Origin: Ahniella affigens
GTDB taxonomy: Bacteria > Pseudomonadota > Gammaproteobacteria > Xanthomonadales > Ahniellaceae
Assembly (NCBI RefSeq): GCF_003015185.1
Contig: NZ_CP027860.1
Span: 4,516,501 to 4,580,500 of the forward strand
DNA: 64,000 nt
Direction: 5' to 3'
Numbering within the stretch: the stretch's first letter is position 1; every line of letters begins with the position of its first letter. The notes beneath the pieces were generated by a model. That model worked only from the letters and a program-made list of their open reading frames with translations, was not told where the DNA came from and did no database searches. Made by a program: the position numbers and the translations under genes. Positions 44,342-52,626 of the stretch are shown here, in pieces.

Positions 44342-44952
44342 TGCGACGTAGCGCCCTCGCGCTGGTTGCCGTGCTCGCCTGCGGCATCGGTCTGGACGCC
44401 CGGGCAGCGCGTCAGGACGCGCCACCGCCTGCCTGTGTCGAGCGGCTGGACGAACTGCCGCTGCTGGCACCGACGCCGCCTGGCAAGCGCAAACCAAAGC
44501 CCTTGCCGTTTGCGCGCCACGCCAGCTGTTTCCGGCATGGCGATGGCAGCGAGGAACCGGTGGTGCTGTTTGCACTGGATCAGGCGGCGCCGTTTGAGAT
44601 TCAAGCCAGTATCGATAATCGCCAGGGCAAGATCCTGGCGGCGCGGGTCGAGGCGCTGGATGCCCAGTTCGAACGCATCGCGGCCTATCCGTTCGACGCG
44701 TTCACTCGCCGCGGCGGCATGTACTCGCTGTCCCTGTTCAGCAATGACCCTGAGCGGCCTGTCCGCTATGTGCTGGTGACCATCGATCCAGACGCCGTCG
44801 GCCGCTTCGACCAGCGTTTGATGTCGGGGGTCGCAACCTTTCCGCTGCCGGGCGGCGCGTACAACCATGCCTATGAGTCGGCGTTGCGCAGCGAAATGTC
44901 GGATACGGGGTGGATCGCCATCGCCGTGACCCCGTTGACCGAAACCCCTTAA
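44341..44952 (+). CDS. Secreted protein coupled to the lipoprotein gene
   Basis: A 203-aa protein with a Sec signal peptide (ALALVAVLACGIGLDARA). The central PFEIQASIDNRQGKILAARV and RVEALDAQFERIAAYPFDAF segments faintly resemble MalM-type periplasmic proteins, but I would not assign that. Function unknown. Its ATG overlaps the previous stop by 1 bp. Confidence 0.75.
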   Translation: MRRSALALVAVLACGIGLDARAARQDAPPPACVERLDELPLLAPTPPGKRKPKPLPFARHASCFRHGDGSEEPVVLFALDQAAPFEIQASIDNRQGKILAARVEALDAQFERIAAYPFDAFTRRGGMYSLSLFSNDPERPVRYVLVTIDPDAVGRFDQRLMSGVATFPLPGGAYNHAYESALRSEMSDTGWIAIAVTPLTETP

Positions 44953-45124
44953 AGCCGCAACCGGCGTTGAACGCAGGCCGCCTGGGACTTGTGCCCGAGG
45001 CAAGCCGTTGGGATGCTAGGGAGACATCGAGTCCGGCCAAGTGCCGGACTCAGGGTGGGTTAGAACGCCGCAACCGAATCGGACCTTCCCCTACATTTTC
45101 CCTTGCCGTATCTGGATTGGACCC

Positions 45125-46414
45125 ATGCTTTCGAACCGATTGTCGCTGTGCCTTGCCCTGGCGCTTTTTCTGAACAGCGTCCGCGCCGAGGACACCGTCA
45201 CGCCCGCCGCCGCCCCGGCCACGGCGGCCCCAAGCTCTGAAGTCAGCGCCGAAGACATTCGCGCGTTTGTGTCGGTGTTTCGCGCCATCCAGGAAGCGTA
45301 TGTCGAGCCGGTCGATGGCAAGCGCCTGATGAATGCGGCGATTCGCGGCATGCTGAATGACCTGGACCCACACAGCGCGTATCTGGAGCCGGATCAGCTC
45401 AAGCAGTGGGATGAGGACATCTCTGGCCTATACGGTGGCCTGGGCGTCGAGGTCATTTTCATGGATGGCGCGCTGCGGGTCATTGCGACGCTCGATGACT
45501 CGCCCGCTCAGCGCGGCGGCATCAAGAGTGGCGACATCATTGCAGCGATCAATGGCGTGCCGATCGATCCGAATGATTACGATTCCGCCGATCGCCTGCG
45601 CGGCAACCCCGGCAGCAAGATCAGCCTGAGCATCGAGCGCGACAGCCAGCCGGAACCGATCGAGCTGAAGCTGGTGCGCGAGGAGATCCGCTCGCAATCG
45701 CTTCGCGCCAGGTGGTTGGAACCGGGTTTCGTGTATCTCCGGCTGTCACAGTTCCAGGAGTCCTCCCCGATGGAACTGCGTGACCGTTGGCGCAAGCTGG
45801 TCGGCAAGAAGCCGGTGTTCGGCGTGGTCTTGGACCTCAGGAACAACCCGGGCGGTGTGCTGGCGGCGGCCGTTGAGATCAGCGACGCGTTCCTCGAATC
45901 TGGCGTCATCGTCACCACCGAAGGCCGCTTCCAGGACGGCAACATGAGTTTCAGCGCCAAGGCAGGCGATCTGACCCAGGGCGCGCCGATGGCAGTGCTG
46001 ATCGATCAAGGCTCGGCGTCCGCTGCCGAGATCGTCGCGGGCGCATTGCAAGATCACCGCCGCGCGATCATCGTCGGCTACCCGAGCTTTGGCAAAGGCT
46101 CGGTGCAGAACATGTTGCCGCTCGAATCCGGTGCCGCCGTCAAACTCACCACGGCACGCTACTACACCCCGAATCATCGCTCGATTCAGGCCCACGGCAT
46201 CGACCCGGATCTGCTACTCGGCGACGTGCAACTGACCCCGGGCGATCGGGCGGCCACCTTGATCGAGTCGGAGGCGAGCCTCGACGGTCACCTGGAAGCC
46301 GAACTCGCACCAAGCGAAGATATCGACCGGGATCCTGAGCTCGATCACGACTACGCGCTGAGCCAAGCCATGGCGGCCATCAAGGCGCTGTCGTTTCAGA
46401 AGCGGGCGCCCTAG
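45125..46414 (+). CDS. S41 carboxyl-terminal processing protease
   Basis: A 429-aa secreted S41 family protease (CtpA/Prc type). A Sec signal peptide (LCLALALFLNSVRA) is followed by a PDZ domain (about 95-170, GLGVEVIFMDGALRVIATL onward) and the protease core with the catalytic Ser in DQGSASAAEIVAGAL and the Lys in SFGKGSVQNM. It should cleave C-termini of periplasmic proteins. The ATG at 45125 gives the signal peptide. It is followed by a transglutaminase-like gene and an M28 peptidase gene on the same strand. Confidence 0.93.
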   Translation: MLSNRLSLCLALALFLNSVRAEDTVTPAAAPATAAPSSEVSAEDIRAFVSVFRAIQEAYVEPVDGKRLMNAAIRGMLNDLDPHSAYLEPDQLKQWDEDISGLYGGLGVEVIFMDGALRVIATLDDSPAQRGGIKSGDIIAAINGVPIDPNDYDSADRLRGNPGSKISLSIERDSQPEPIELKLVREEIRSQSLRARWLEPGFVYLRLSQFQESSPMELRDRWRKLVGKKPVFGVVLDLRNNPGGVLAAAVEISDAFLESGVIVTTEGRFQDGNMSFSAKAGDLTQGAPMAVLIDQGSASAAEIVAGALQDHRRAIIVGYPSFGKGSVQNMLPLESGAAVKLTTARYYTPNHRSIQAHGIDPDLLLGDVQLTPGDRAATLIESEASLDGHLEAELAPSEDIDRDPELDHDYALSQAMAAIKALSFQKRAP

Positions 46415-46438
46415 CCCGTCCAAGCGCCCGGTGCTGCC

Positions 46439-46837
46439 ATGCCGAATCGCCTGCGTCTCATGGTGCTTCTGTGCTGGCTCCGCTATGGACCGCCCGTTCA
46501 GGCGCGCGTGCTCCAGGCGCTAAACGCTTCCGTTCCCGACCTGGTGAGCAAAACCGACCTGTCGGCGTTAACAGACCTGACCGCCGCAATCCGACGGGCA
46601 GCGCGTTTCGTGCCAGGCAGCCGTTGCCTGGATCAGGCACTGGCATGCTGGATCGTGGCCCAACGACTCGGATTGCCCGCCAGACTGAATCTTGGCATTC
46701 GGCGGCAACCGCAAGGCACCACCGCGCATGCCTGGATCAGCGCGGGTGATCAGCCGATTGCCGAAGACCCGGAAGCGCTGCGCCAGTTGCTGCCGCTCCT
46801 GTCGGGCGCGGTGCCGGCGATCCGCGAATTCGACTGA
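46439..46837 (+). CDS. Transglutaminase-like protein (lasso peptide B2 type)
   Basis: A 132-aa protein matching the transglutaminase-like family PF13471, which includes the lasso peptide B2 protease. The candidate catalytic residues are Cys in SRCLDQALACW, His in TTAHAWI and Asp in DQPIAEDPE, in the Cys-His-Asp order. No asparagine-synthetase-like C protein, RRE (B1) protein or precursor peptide is visible around it, so a lasso pathway is not supported. It lies 25 bp after the S41 protease gene, suggesting co-transcription. Confidence 0.82.
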   Translation: MPNRLRLMVLLCWLRYGPPVQARVLQALNASVPDLVSKTDLSALTDLTAAIRRAARFVPGSRCLDQALACWIVAQRLGLPARLNLGIRRQPQGTTAHAWISAGDQPIAEDPEALRQLLPLLSGAVPAIREFD

Positions 46838-46945
46838 TGCGCACCGAACTGCGCGCGCAGCGTCCGGTTGTTGGTCAAACTGTCGCCTCAGGCACAGGAA
46901 CTGGGCGTGGATCGGCGCGATAATGCCCGTCCCGAGGAGCCCCCA

Positions 46946-48313
46946 ATGCCCAACTGCTTGCGCCCCGTGTTGAGTGCGATGCTCAGTTTGATCGGGCCGG
47001 TGTGTGTCGCCGCGCCGATCACCGACACGGTCATTCTCGATATTCATGGTCGCGGTGCCGAGCGCGTCGCCGAGATCACGTCACAACCCTCAGTGCTCTG
47101 GTCGGCTGAGTTCGGCAATGAGCTCTTGCTCGGCGTTAGTGCCGAGTCGCGGGCGCACTGGTTGACCCGCGCGGACGCCCGTCCCGGCCCGGACGGACTC
47201 AGCCTCGATACCCTTCGGGTGCGCGATCACGTGTGCACGCTGCACGACCCGCCGCCAGCGCTCGATGTGGTCGGCGGCTACGAGATCCTGCGGGTCGAAC
47301 CGCACTGGTCGAAGCTGGCATTCCATCCCAATCTCTTGGGCGCCAAAGTACCGCCATCCGGAATCGTCTCCCGCGAGCGCGGCAACAGCGGCACTGCCAA
47401 AGCGGTACTGCCGACCGACCCGAGCGTGGTCAGTCTGCTGAGCCAGATCGACAGTGAGCGCTGGTTTCAAACCGTCAGCGACTTGGCAGAAATGAATCGG
47501 AACAGCTACAGCGCTGGACTCAATACGGCGCGCGATTACATCCAAACGCAGTTTGCGAATGCCGGCCTCAGCACCGAACTGGCGCCCTACACACTGCCTG
47601 GCGCCAACTGTCAGCCAACCAACGTCAACATTGAGCTCAGCAACGTCGTTGGCAAGAAACTCGGCAACCTATGGCCAAACGAATGGGTGGTGATTGGTGC
47701 GCACTACGATTCCCGCAATAGTGTGCGCTGCGATGGCACCGTGAACCCACAGCCCGGCGCCAACGACAACGCCAGCGGCTGTGCGGGCGTCATTGAGCTG
47801 GCGCGGGTCTTTCAGAACATTCCAACCGCGCGCACGATGGTATTTGCGTGTTTCTCTGGCGAGGAACAAGGCCTGGTCGGGAGCAACCGGTATGTGGGCG
47901 CATTGGAGGCCAGTGGCGAACTCGGCAATGTCCAACACATGATCAACCTGGACATGATGGGGCATGCCATCGACAACACCCTGAGCGCGCGCATCGAAAC
48001 TACCACCACGCATGCCAACTGGCTGACGTTCTATGGCGACCGCGCTGCCACGTATGCGCCTGAGCTGAACCTCATCACGTCGACCGCCACCCAGGCCTAC
48101 AGTGACCATTGGTACTTTCTGGACCGCGGCATACCGGCCATGTTCACGTGGGAAAACGGCGCCGGGATCTACCCGCACTATCATCAAAGCACCGACGTGC
48201 CGGCCAACATGCAGCGCGCGCAACCCTTGGCCGCCGGCATTCTGAAAATGGACGCTGCGGTGCTCGCCGATTTGGTCAATATCTACGGGGTGTTCGCCGA
48301 CCAGTTCGAATAG
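46946..48313 (+). CDS. Secreted M28 aminopeptidase with C-terminal QFE tail
   Basis: A 455-aa secreted M28 family peptidase, a zinc aminopeptidase. Signal peptide near MLSLIGPVCVAAP; zinc and catalytic residues in GAHYDSR, GANDNASG, FSGEEQGLVGSNRY, NLDMMGH and YPHYHQSTD. The N-terminal third is a propeptide-like domain. The ATG at 46946 follows GAGGAG. The protein ends VFADQFE, the third secreted protein in this window with an aromatic-acidic FE tail. Its 3' end overlaps the convergent AlkB gene by 31 bp. Confidence 0.92.
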   Translation: MPNCLRPVLSAMLSLIGPVCVAAPITDTVILDIHGRGAERVAEITSQPSVLWSAEFGNELLLGVSAESRAHWLTRADARPGPDGLSLDTLRVRDHVCTLHDPPPALDVVGGYEILRVEPHWSKLAFHPNLLGAKVPPSGIVSRERGNSGTAKAVLPTDPSVVSLLSQIDSERWFQTVSDLAEMNRNSYSAGLNTARDYIQTQFANAGLSTELAPYTLPGANCQPTNVNIELSNVVGKKLGNLWPNEWVVIGAHYDSRNSVRCDGTVNPQPGANDNASGCAGVIELARVFQNIPTARTMVFACFSGEEQGLVGSNRYVGALEASGELGNVQHMINLDMMGHAIDNTLSARIETTTTHANWLTFYGDRAATYAPELNLITSTATQAYSDHWYFLDRGIPAMFTWENGAGIYPHYHQSTDVPANMQRAQPLAAGILKMDAAVLADLVNIYGVFADQFE

Positions 48314-50541
48314 CGGTGATCGTCACGCAAGCCAGCGAGACCACTGCGCTCATTTGCAGCATCGGCCAACACACGCTCTTCGGCATTGGCATAGCGCCGG
48401 TCCCAATCCCGGAGCTTGGGCACGAGCAAGGCATGCCAAAGCGGCGGAATCAACGCGATGATGAGCGTGGTCAGATAGCCGCTGACCATCATCGGCGCAT
48501 TAGGGTACGGCCGTAAGTCGGGATACGACACTTCGCCTTCGGCATGATGATGCGAATGGCGCGTCAGGTTGAACATGGTCCATGAGCTGACGCGACGGTT
48601 GGTGTTCCACGAATGCCGCGGCGCGACGGGCGCATGCTCGGCCCGGACCAGACCATAGTGCTCCATGTAGTTGACGACTTCGAGCAGTGCCTTGCCGAAC
48701 AGCGCGCAGCCGACAAAGAACAACATCCCGACGACACCGCCGACGGCCCATGCGGCCAGAATCAGCACGAGGCTCATCGAAAACCCACGCAGCACAGCGT
48801 TGAATGGGCTGAACGTCGATCGCCCTAACTTGGCGAGACGCGCCGTTTCGATGGCCCAGGCGCTCCGATTGCCGAGCCATGTGGAACGCAGCATGTGCCA
48901 GTACACATTGCGCCCACGCGGTGCGGTAGCCGGGTCGACACGGGTCGCGACGTAGCGATGGTGACCGTAAACATGCTCAATCGAAAAACTGCTATCGACG
49001 CTGAAGGCCAGCAGCCATCGACCGATCAACAGTGATGCCCGATCCCAGGTACGATGAACGAGCTCGTGCGCCGGAATGGTGCCAATCAGACCAATCATCA
49101 ATCCCGTCAAAATGAGCCCGGCGACATGGTGCCCGACAGTGCTGTCCGCGCGCGCCGCCAGCAGGTCGTAACCACTTAACGCGCTGAGCCACTGCCCGAA
49201 TCCCATCGCGTCGGTCGGCGCCACGGACCATACCGCCGCAAACGCAATCATCGCCAACAGCGGCAGCGCGGCCCAGAGCTGCCAGGTCAACCACTTTGGT
49301 GCACGAAAGTCGGGGGTCCGGACATCATCGCCGGCTAAGGCATCGCCCAGAATGTAGACCGCGACCACGACGAGCAATCCGATCGTGGTGTACGCGCCAC
49401 CCGCGAGCAACGACAGCAGTGAGAACACGCCGATCGCATGAAACCCCAGGTACTTGGCGTAATCGAACCACCGCGCCGGCACGCGCTGATCGGGCGGCAG
49501 GTCCTGCTGCGGCGGCTCGGGCAATAGCGACGGGCCCTCGTCGAACTGATCAAACGCGACACTCGTTTGCGGTACGCCCATCGCATGCAACGTCGCCAAC
49601 ACCGAGTGAACCATCACCGGCACGCCGCAGACCCGGATCACCTGGTGGCCAGCTGCCTGATGCGCAGCGTGCCACGTATCCAAGTGATCCTGGACATGGC
49701 CGCGCAGGCCAGTCCAAGCCGCGCTCGCTTGACTCAGCACGGGCACGAATCGAACGTATTCAGGCGCCGCGTCCAACCATGGCGCGGCGAGTTGCAAATC
49801 TTCCTCACGGCGCACCCCGAACAGCACCGTCATGTCGCGCCGATCGCCCGAGCGCGCTGCGGCTTCGAGCATCGCAAGCATCGGTGCAATGCCCGTGCCG
49901 GTGGCAATCATCAGCACGGGTGATGCATCCATGGGTAGTAGCAGCTCGCCGCGCCCTGCACTCAGTTGCACCGCCTCGCCCGTGCGATCGGCCGCCTGCA
50001 GCCACGTGCTCAGTTGGCCGCCCGGTATCAACCGGATCAGAAACCGCAAGACGCGGCCATCGCCGCTCGGAATTGGGCTCAATTCGCGGACGACGCCCGG
50101 CAAGCCCGCACAAGCCATCGCCGCATGCTGACCCGCGGTTCCGGACCAAGGCGTCGCCAGTGTGACGGTCCATTCGACGACGTCGGGTGTCAACAGTCGC
50201 TGCCCGGTGACGCGCCCGGCATGCCAAGGCAGTGTCTCGGGTTCGGGATCGAATGCAATCGTCACATCTGATCGCGGCACGGTCTGGCAGGCCAGCACCA
50301 CGCCCTCTGCGCGCTCCGTTGCACTGAGCAAATAACTGGTGTCAGTGCGCTGGAACACCTGGCCGGACTGCAGTCGACACTTGCAACTGCCGCAGCCACC
50401 AACGCGGCACCGATAACGCATCGGCACGCCAGCAGCCAGCGCGGCATCCAGCACGGTCTGGTGCTTGCCAACCGTTACCAAATGTTCGTTCAGCGCGGCC
50501 GTAAAATGTGTCGTTGCAATCTTGTCAGCACGGTCGGACAT
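48283..50541 (-). CDS. Ferredoxin-reductase-AlkB fused alkane hydroxylase
   Basis: A 752-aa fusion of three domains. An N-terminal plant-type [2Fe-2S] ferredoxin has Cys at 45, 50, 53 and 85 (CRVGGCGSCKC). A FAD/NAD reductase domain follows (about 105-325, MIATGTGIAPMLAML for NAD). The C-terminal AlkB-type membrane diiron hydroxylase has all histidine boxes: HELVHR near 492, EHVYGHH near 521, NYMEHYG near 621 and RHSHHHAEG near 660, with about six membrane helices. It should hydroxylate alkanes or fatty acids without separate rubredoxin and reductase. The divergent AraC-type gene is its probable regulator. ATG 50541 is used; GTG 50544 is alternative. Confidence 0.93.
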   Translation of the reverse strand: MSDRADKIATTHFTAALNEHLVTVGKHQTVLDAALAAGVPMRYRCRVGGCGSCKCRLQSGQVFQRTDTSYLLSATERAEGVVLACQTVPRSDVTIAFDPEPETLPWHAGRVTGQRLLTPDVVEWTVTLATPWSGTAGQHAAMACAGLPGVVRELSPIPSGDGRVLRFLIRLIPGGQLSTWLQAADRTGEAVQLSAGRGELLLPMDASPVLMIATGTGIAPMLAMLEAAARSGDRRDMTVLFGVRREEDLQLAAPWLDAAPEYVRFVPVLSQASAAWTGLRGHVQDHLDTWHAAHQAAGHQVIRVCGVPVMVHSVLATLHAMGVPQTSVAFDQFDEGPSLLPEPPQQDLPPDQRVPARWFDYAKYLGFHAIGVFSLLSLLAGGAYTTIGLLVVVAVYILGDALAGDDVRTPDFRAPKWLTWQLWAALPLLAMIAFAAVWSVAPTDAMGFGQWLSALSGYDLLAARADSTVGHHVAGLILTGLMIGLIGTIPAHELVHRTWDRASLLIGRWLLAFSVDSSFSIEHVYGHHRYVATRVDPATAPRGRNVYWHMLRSTWLGNRSAWAIETARLAKLGRSTFSPFNAVLRGFSMSLVLILAAWAVGGVVGMLFFVGCALFGKALLEVVNYMEHYGLVRAEHAPVAPRHSWNTNRRVSSWTMFNLTRHSHHHAEGEVSYPDLRPYPNAPMMVSGYLTTLIIALIPPLWHALLVPKLRDWDRRYANAEERVLADAANERSGLAGLRDDHRYSNWSANTP

Positions 50542-50647
50542 CACGCGACGCTCTGGAAATCAGCTCAGGATGGGGCGAACGATACGCCCACTCATTGGCG
50601 CTTGGTGGGTCATTTTCTGCCATCATCCGACGAGCCGAGCCAAATCC
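50542..50647. promoter_or_regulatory. Divergent alkB-araC promoter region
   Basis: A 106-bp spacer between the divergent alkB fusion and the AraC regulator gene. It must carry both promoters and probably the regulator's operator; I see no clear inverted or direct repeat pair. Confidence 0.5.
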
Positions 50648-51709
50648 ATGCGCCGTTCCACTCGCCTGACCCGATTGCCCACCCTGAGCCCCGAATCCGG
50701 CTCCGCCCTGTACGCGCTGTATCTCCGCCCGATCTCCCAACAGATCGAGTACTCGGGCGTCAGTCTGGCGAGTTGCCTCGATGCGGTTGGGTTGCCGCTG
50801 AACCTGCTGGACCATGAAGCGCCCATCATCAGCGCCCGCCAGTTCCTAGGCTTGCTGCGCGAAGGCATGACGCGCGCGGACGAACCTGCGCTGGGCCTGC
50901 TGATTGGTCAACGGCTACTGCCGGAAACGCACGGGCTGCTGAGTCTCGCCGCCATGCAGAGCGGCAGCCTGCGCGAGACCGTCGCCATCCTCGAAGCGTT
51001 CCTTGCGCTTCGCACACAACTGGTTGGGTTCCGCGTCGTCACGCGTGGTCAACGCGTCATGCTGGAGATCCGCGAATCGCACCCGCTTGGCGCACTCAGC
51101 ACGCCGGTCCTGGAGGCCATTCTTCTGGCGATCAAGAACTTGTTGGACGCAGTCGCAATGGGCGAAACGGGCGTGATCGCCGTGCATTGCCCGTTTCCCG
51201 CCCCGCCTTACGACGCACTGGCGCAGGACTTGTTTTCGTGCCCGGTGCGCTATCGCAGCCGGACTGCCGCCTTGGTGTTGGACGCGGCCGTGCTGGATCG
51301 CCCGCTGAGAGCCGCACAGCGCGATGCGTTTTCCGCCGCCACCGCCGCGTGTCAGTCGGCGCTGCAGATCCTGGCCGAAACGCAAAGTGTGAGTGCCGAT
51401 GTGCAGCGACTCCTGATTGCGAGTCGGGGTCGGTTTCCGTCCTGGGCCGCCTGCGCACGGCTGCTGCATAAGAGTCCGCGCAGTCTGCATCGGCACTTGC
51501 AGGCCGAAGGCAGCAGCTATCGCGGGCTGATGGATCAGGTGCGCATGCAGTTTGCCCTGGACCACTTGCAGAGTGGCCGCTTTACGGTAGCGCAAACCGC
51601 AATGATGCTCGGTTACACCGATCTCGCGAATTTCCGCCGCGCGTTCAAACGGTGGCGCGGACAAACGCCCGCCAGCGTCCGGCCGCACCCGGGCAAACGA
51701 ACCGTCTAA
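50648..51709 (+). CDS. AraC-family regulator (AlkR-like)
   Basis: A 353-aa transcription regulator: an N-terminal domain of the arabinose-binding-like type found in several AraC members (SLASCLDAVGLPLNLLDHE, GLLSLAAMQSGSLRETV), and a C-terminal double helix-turn-helix (SWAACARLLHKSPRSLHRHL and VAQTAMMLGYTDLANFRRAFKRW). AraC-type proteins of this kind regulate divergent alkane hydroxylase genes in Acinetobacter and Pseudomonas, which fits its position. ATG 50648 is chosen because the upstream extension is not protein-like. Confidence 0.92.
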   Translation: MRRSTRLTRLPTLSPESGSALYALYLRPISQQIEYSGVSLASCLDAVGLPLNLLDHEAPIISARQFLGLLREGMTRADEPALGLLIGQRLLPETHGLLSLAAMQSGSLRETVAILEAFLALRTQLVGFRVVTRGQRVMLEIRESHPLGALSTPVLEAILLAIKNLLDAVAMGETGVIAVHCPFPAPPYDALAQDLFSCPVRYRSRTAALVLDAAVLDRPLRAAQRDAFSAATAACQSALQILAETQSVSADVQRLLIASRGRFPSWAACARLLHKSPRSLHRHLQAEGSSYRGLMDQVRMQFALDHLQSGRFTVAQTAMMLGYTDLANFRRAFKRWRGQTPASVRPHPGKRTV

Positions 51710-51850
51710 GCCCAATACGGACACGTGACAGGTCATCGCCCGCCCATGCAATCGGGTCACCCAATAACGGCGCTTCGCCTTGTCATGGCTTCAAAACTTG
51801 TCGCTACACTTCAAGCTTACCCCGCCTACGAATCGAAGACCGGAGCCCGC

Positions 51851-52408
51851 ATGCGCTTTCGACTGATCCTCGCCGCCCTGCCACTGCTTGGCAGCGCCAC
51901 CCTCGCCTTGGCCGAAGTGAACGAAGAGCTCGACGAAACGTATTACGAAGTGGAGCATGAGGAAGGCGATTCCCTATCAGAGGCCATTACCGCTGCCTCG
52001 CCGATCGAAGGCGGCTATCACGGTTACACCGAATGGCACGTCAAGTGGCGCTACACCTGGAGCTACGATTCGGAAAGCTGCTGGATCACCGATGTGACGG
52101 TGGATTTCAGCGCGACGCTCACACTGCCGGAACTCTATACCGACGATCCGCGCGCCGAACGGCGCTTCGACCGCTACATGACCGCGCTCCGGGAACACGA
52201 GGAGGGTCATGTCGACAACGGCCGACAGGCGGCCGAAGAGGTCGAGGAAGGCATCCTGAACATGGACGCCCGCCCCAATTGCAAAGCGCTGGAACGCGAT
52301 GCCAACGCCCTCGGCCTCATGATCGTCAAACGCGGCAATCGGCGGGACAAGGAATACGATCGCGCGACGGATCATGGCCGTACGCAAGGCGCCCGGGTGA
52401 ACGACTGA
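51851..52408 (+). CDS. DUF922 putative secreted metalloprotease
   Basis: A 185-aa protein with a signal peptide (LILAALPLLGSATLALA) and a DUF922 domain. The predicted zinc motif HEEGH lies in LREHEEGHVDNGRQAA near residue 118, and DUF922 members are predicted metal-dependent proteases. Start at the ATG 51851. It stands alone between the AraC gene and the kinase cluster. Confidence 0.85.
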   Translation: MRFRLILAALPLLGSATLALAEVNEELDETYYEVEHEEGDSLSEAITAASPIEGGYHGYTEWHVKWRYTWSYDSESCWITDVTVDFSATLTLPELYTDDPRAERRFDRYMTALREHEEGHVDNGRQAAEEVEEGILNMDARPNCKALERDANALGLMIVKRGNRRDKEYDRATDHGRTQGARVND

Positions 52409-52626
52409 CGCTTGGCAATCCGCCGCAAGCACGCCGATTCCCGGGTGCTCTTCCAGAACGCGGCACTGAACGAGCCGGGCGCACCGCAAACTGAGCAATC
52501 CTGACTTGCGCCCGACTTCCCCGGGAGCGCACCATAGGCGGATGCCCGTATGCCACTTGGGAGGTCGTCGTTGATGCCTTGCTGCCTGCCATTCAGCGCT
52601 TTGGTCCGAACTGGCGCGGGTCGGCC

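Noticed and set aside
46439-46837. A lasso peptide gene cluster around the B2-like protein
   Set aside because: No precursor peptide, RRE protein or asparagine-synthetase-like cyclase is found nearby; both neighbours are ordinary proteases.
52411-52427. Sigma-54-like sequence TTGGCAATCCGCCGCAA upstream of the kinase gene
   Set aside because: The GC of the -12 half is one base too close to the -24 half, and no copy of the 15-bp enhancer site lies upstream. I therefore do not place the kinase in the same regulon.
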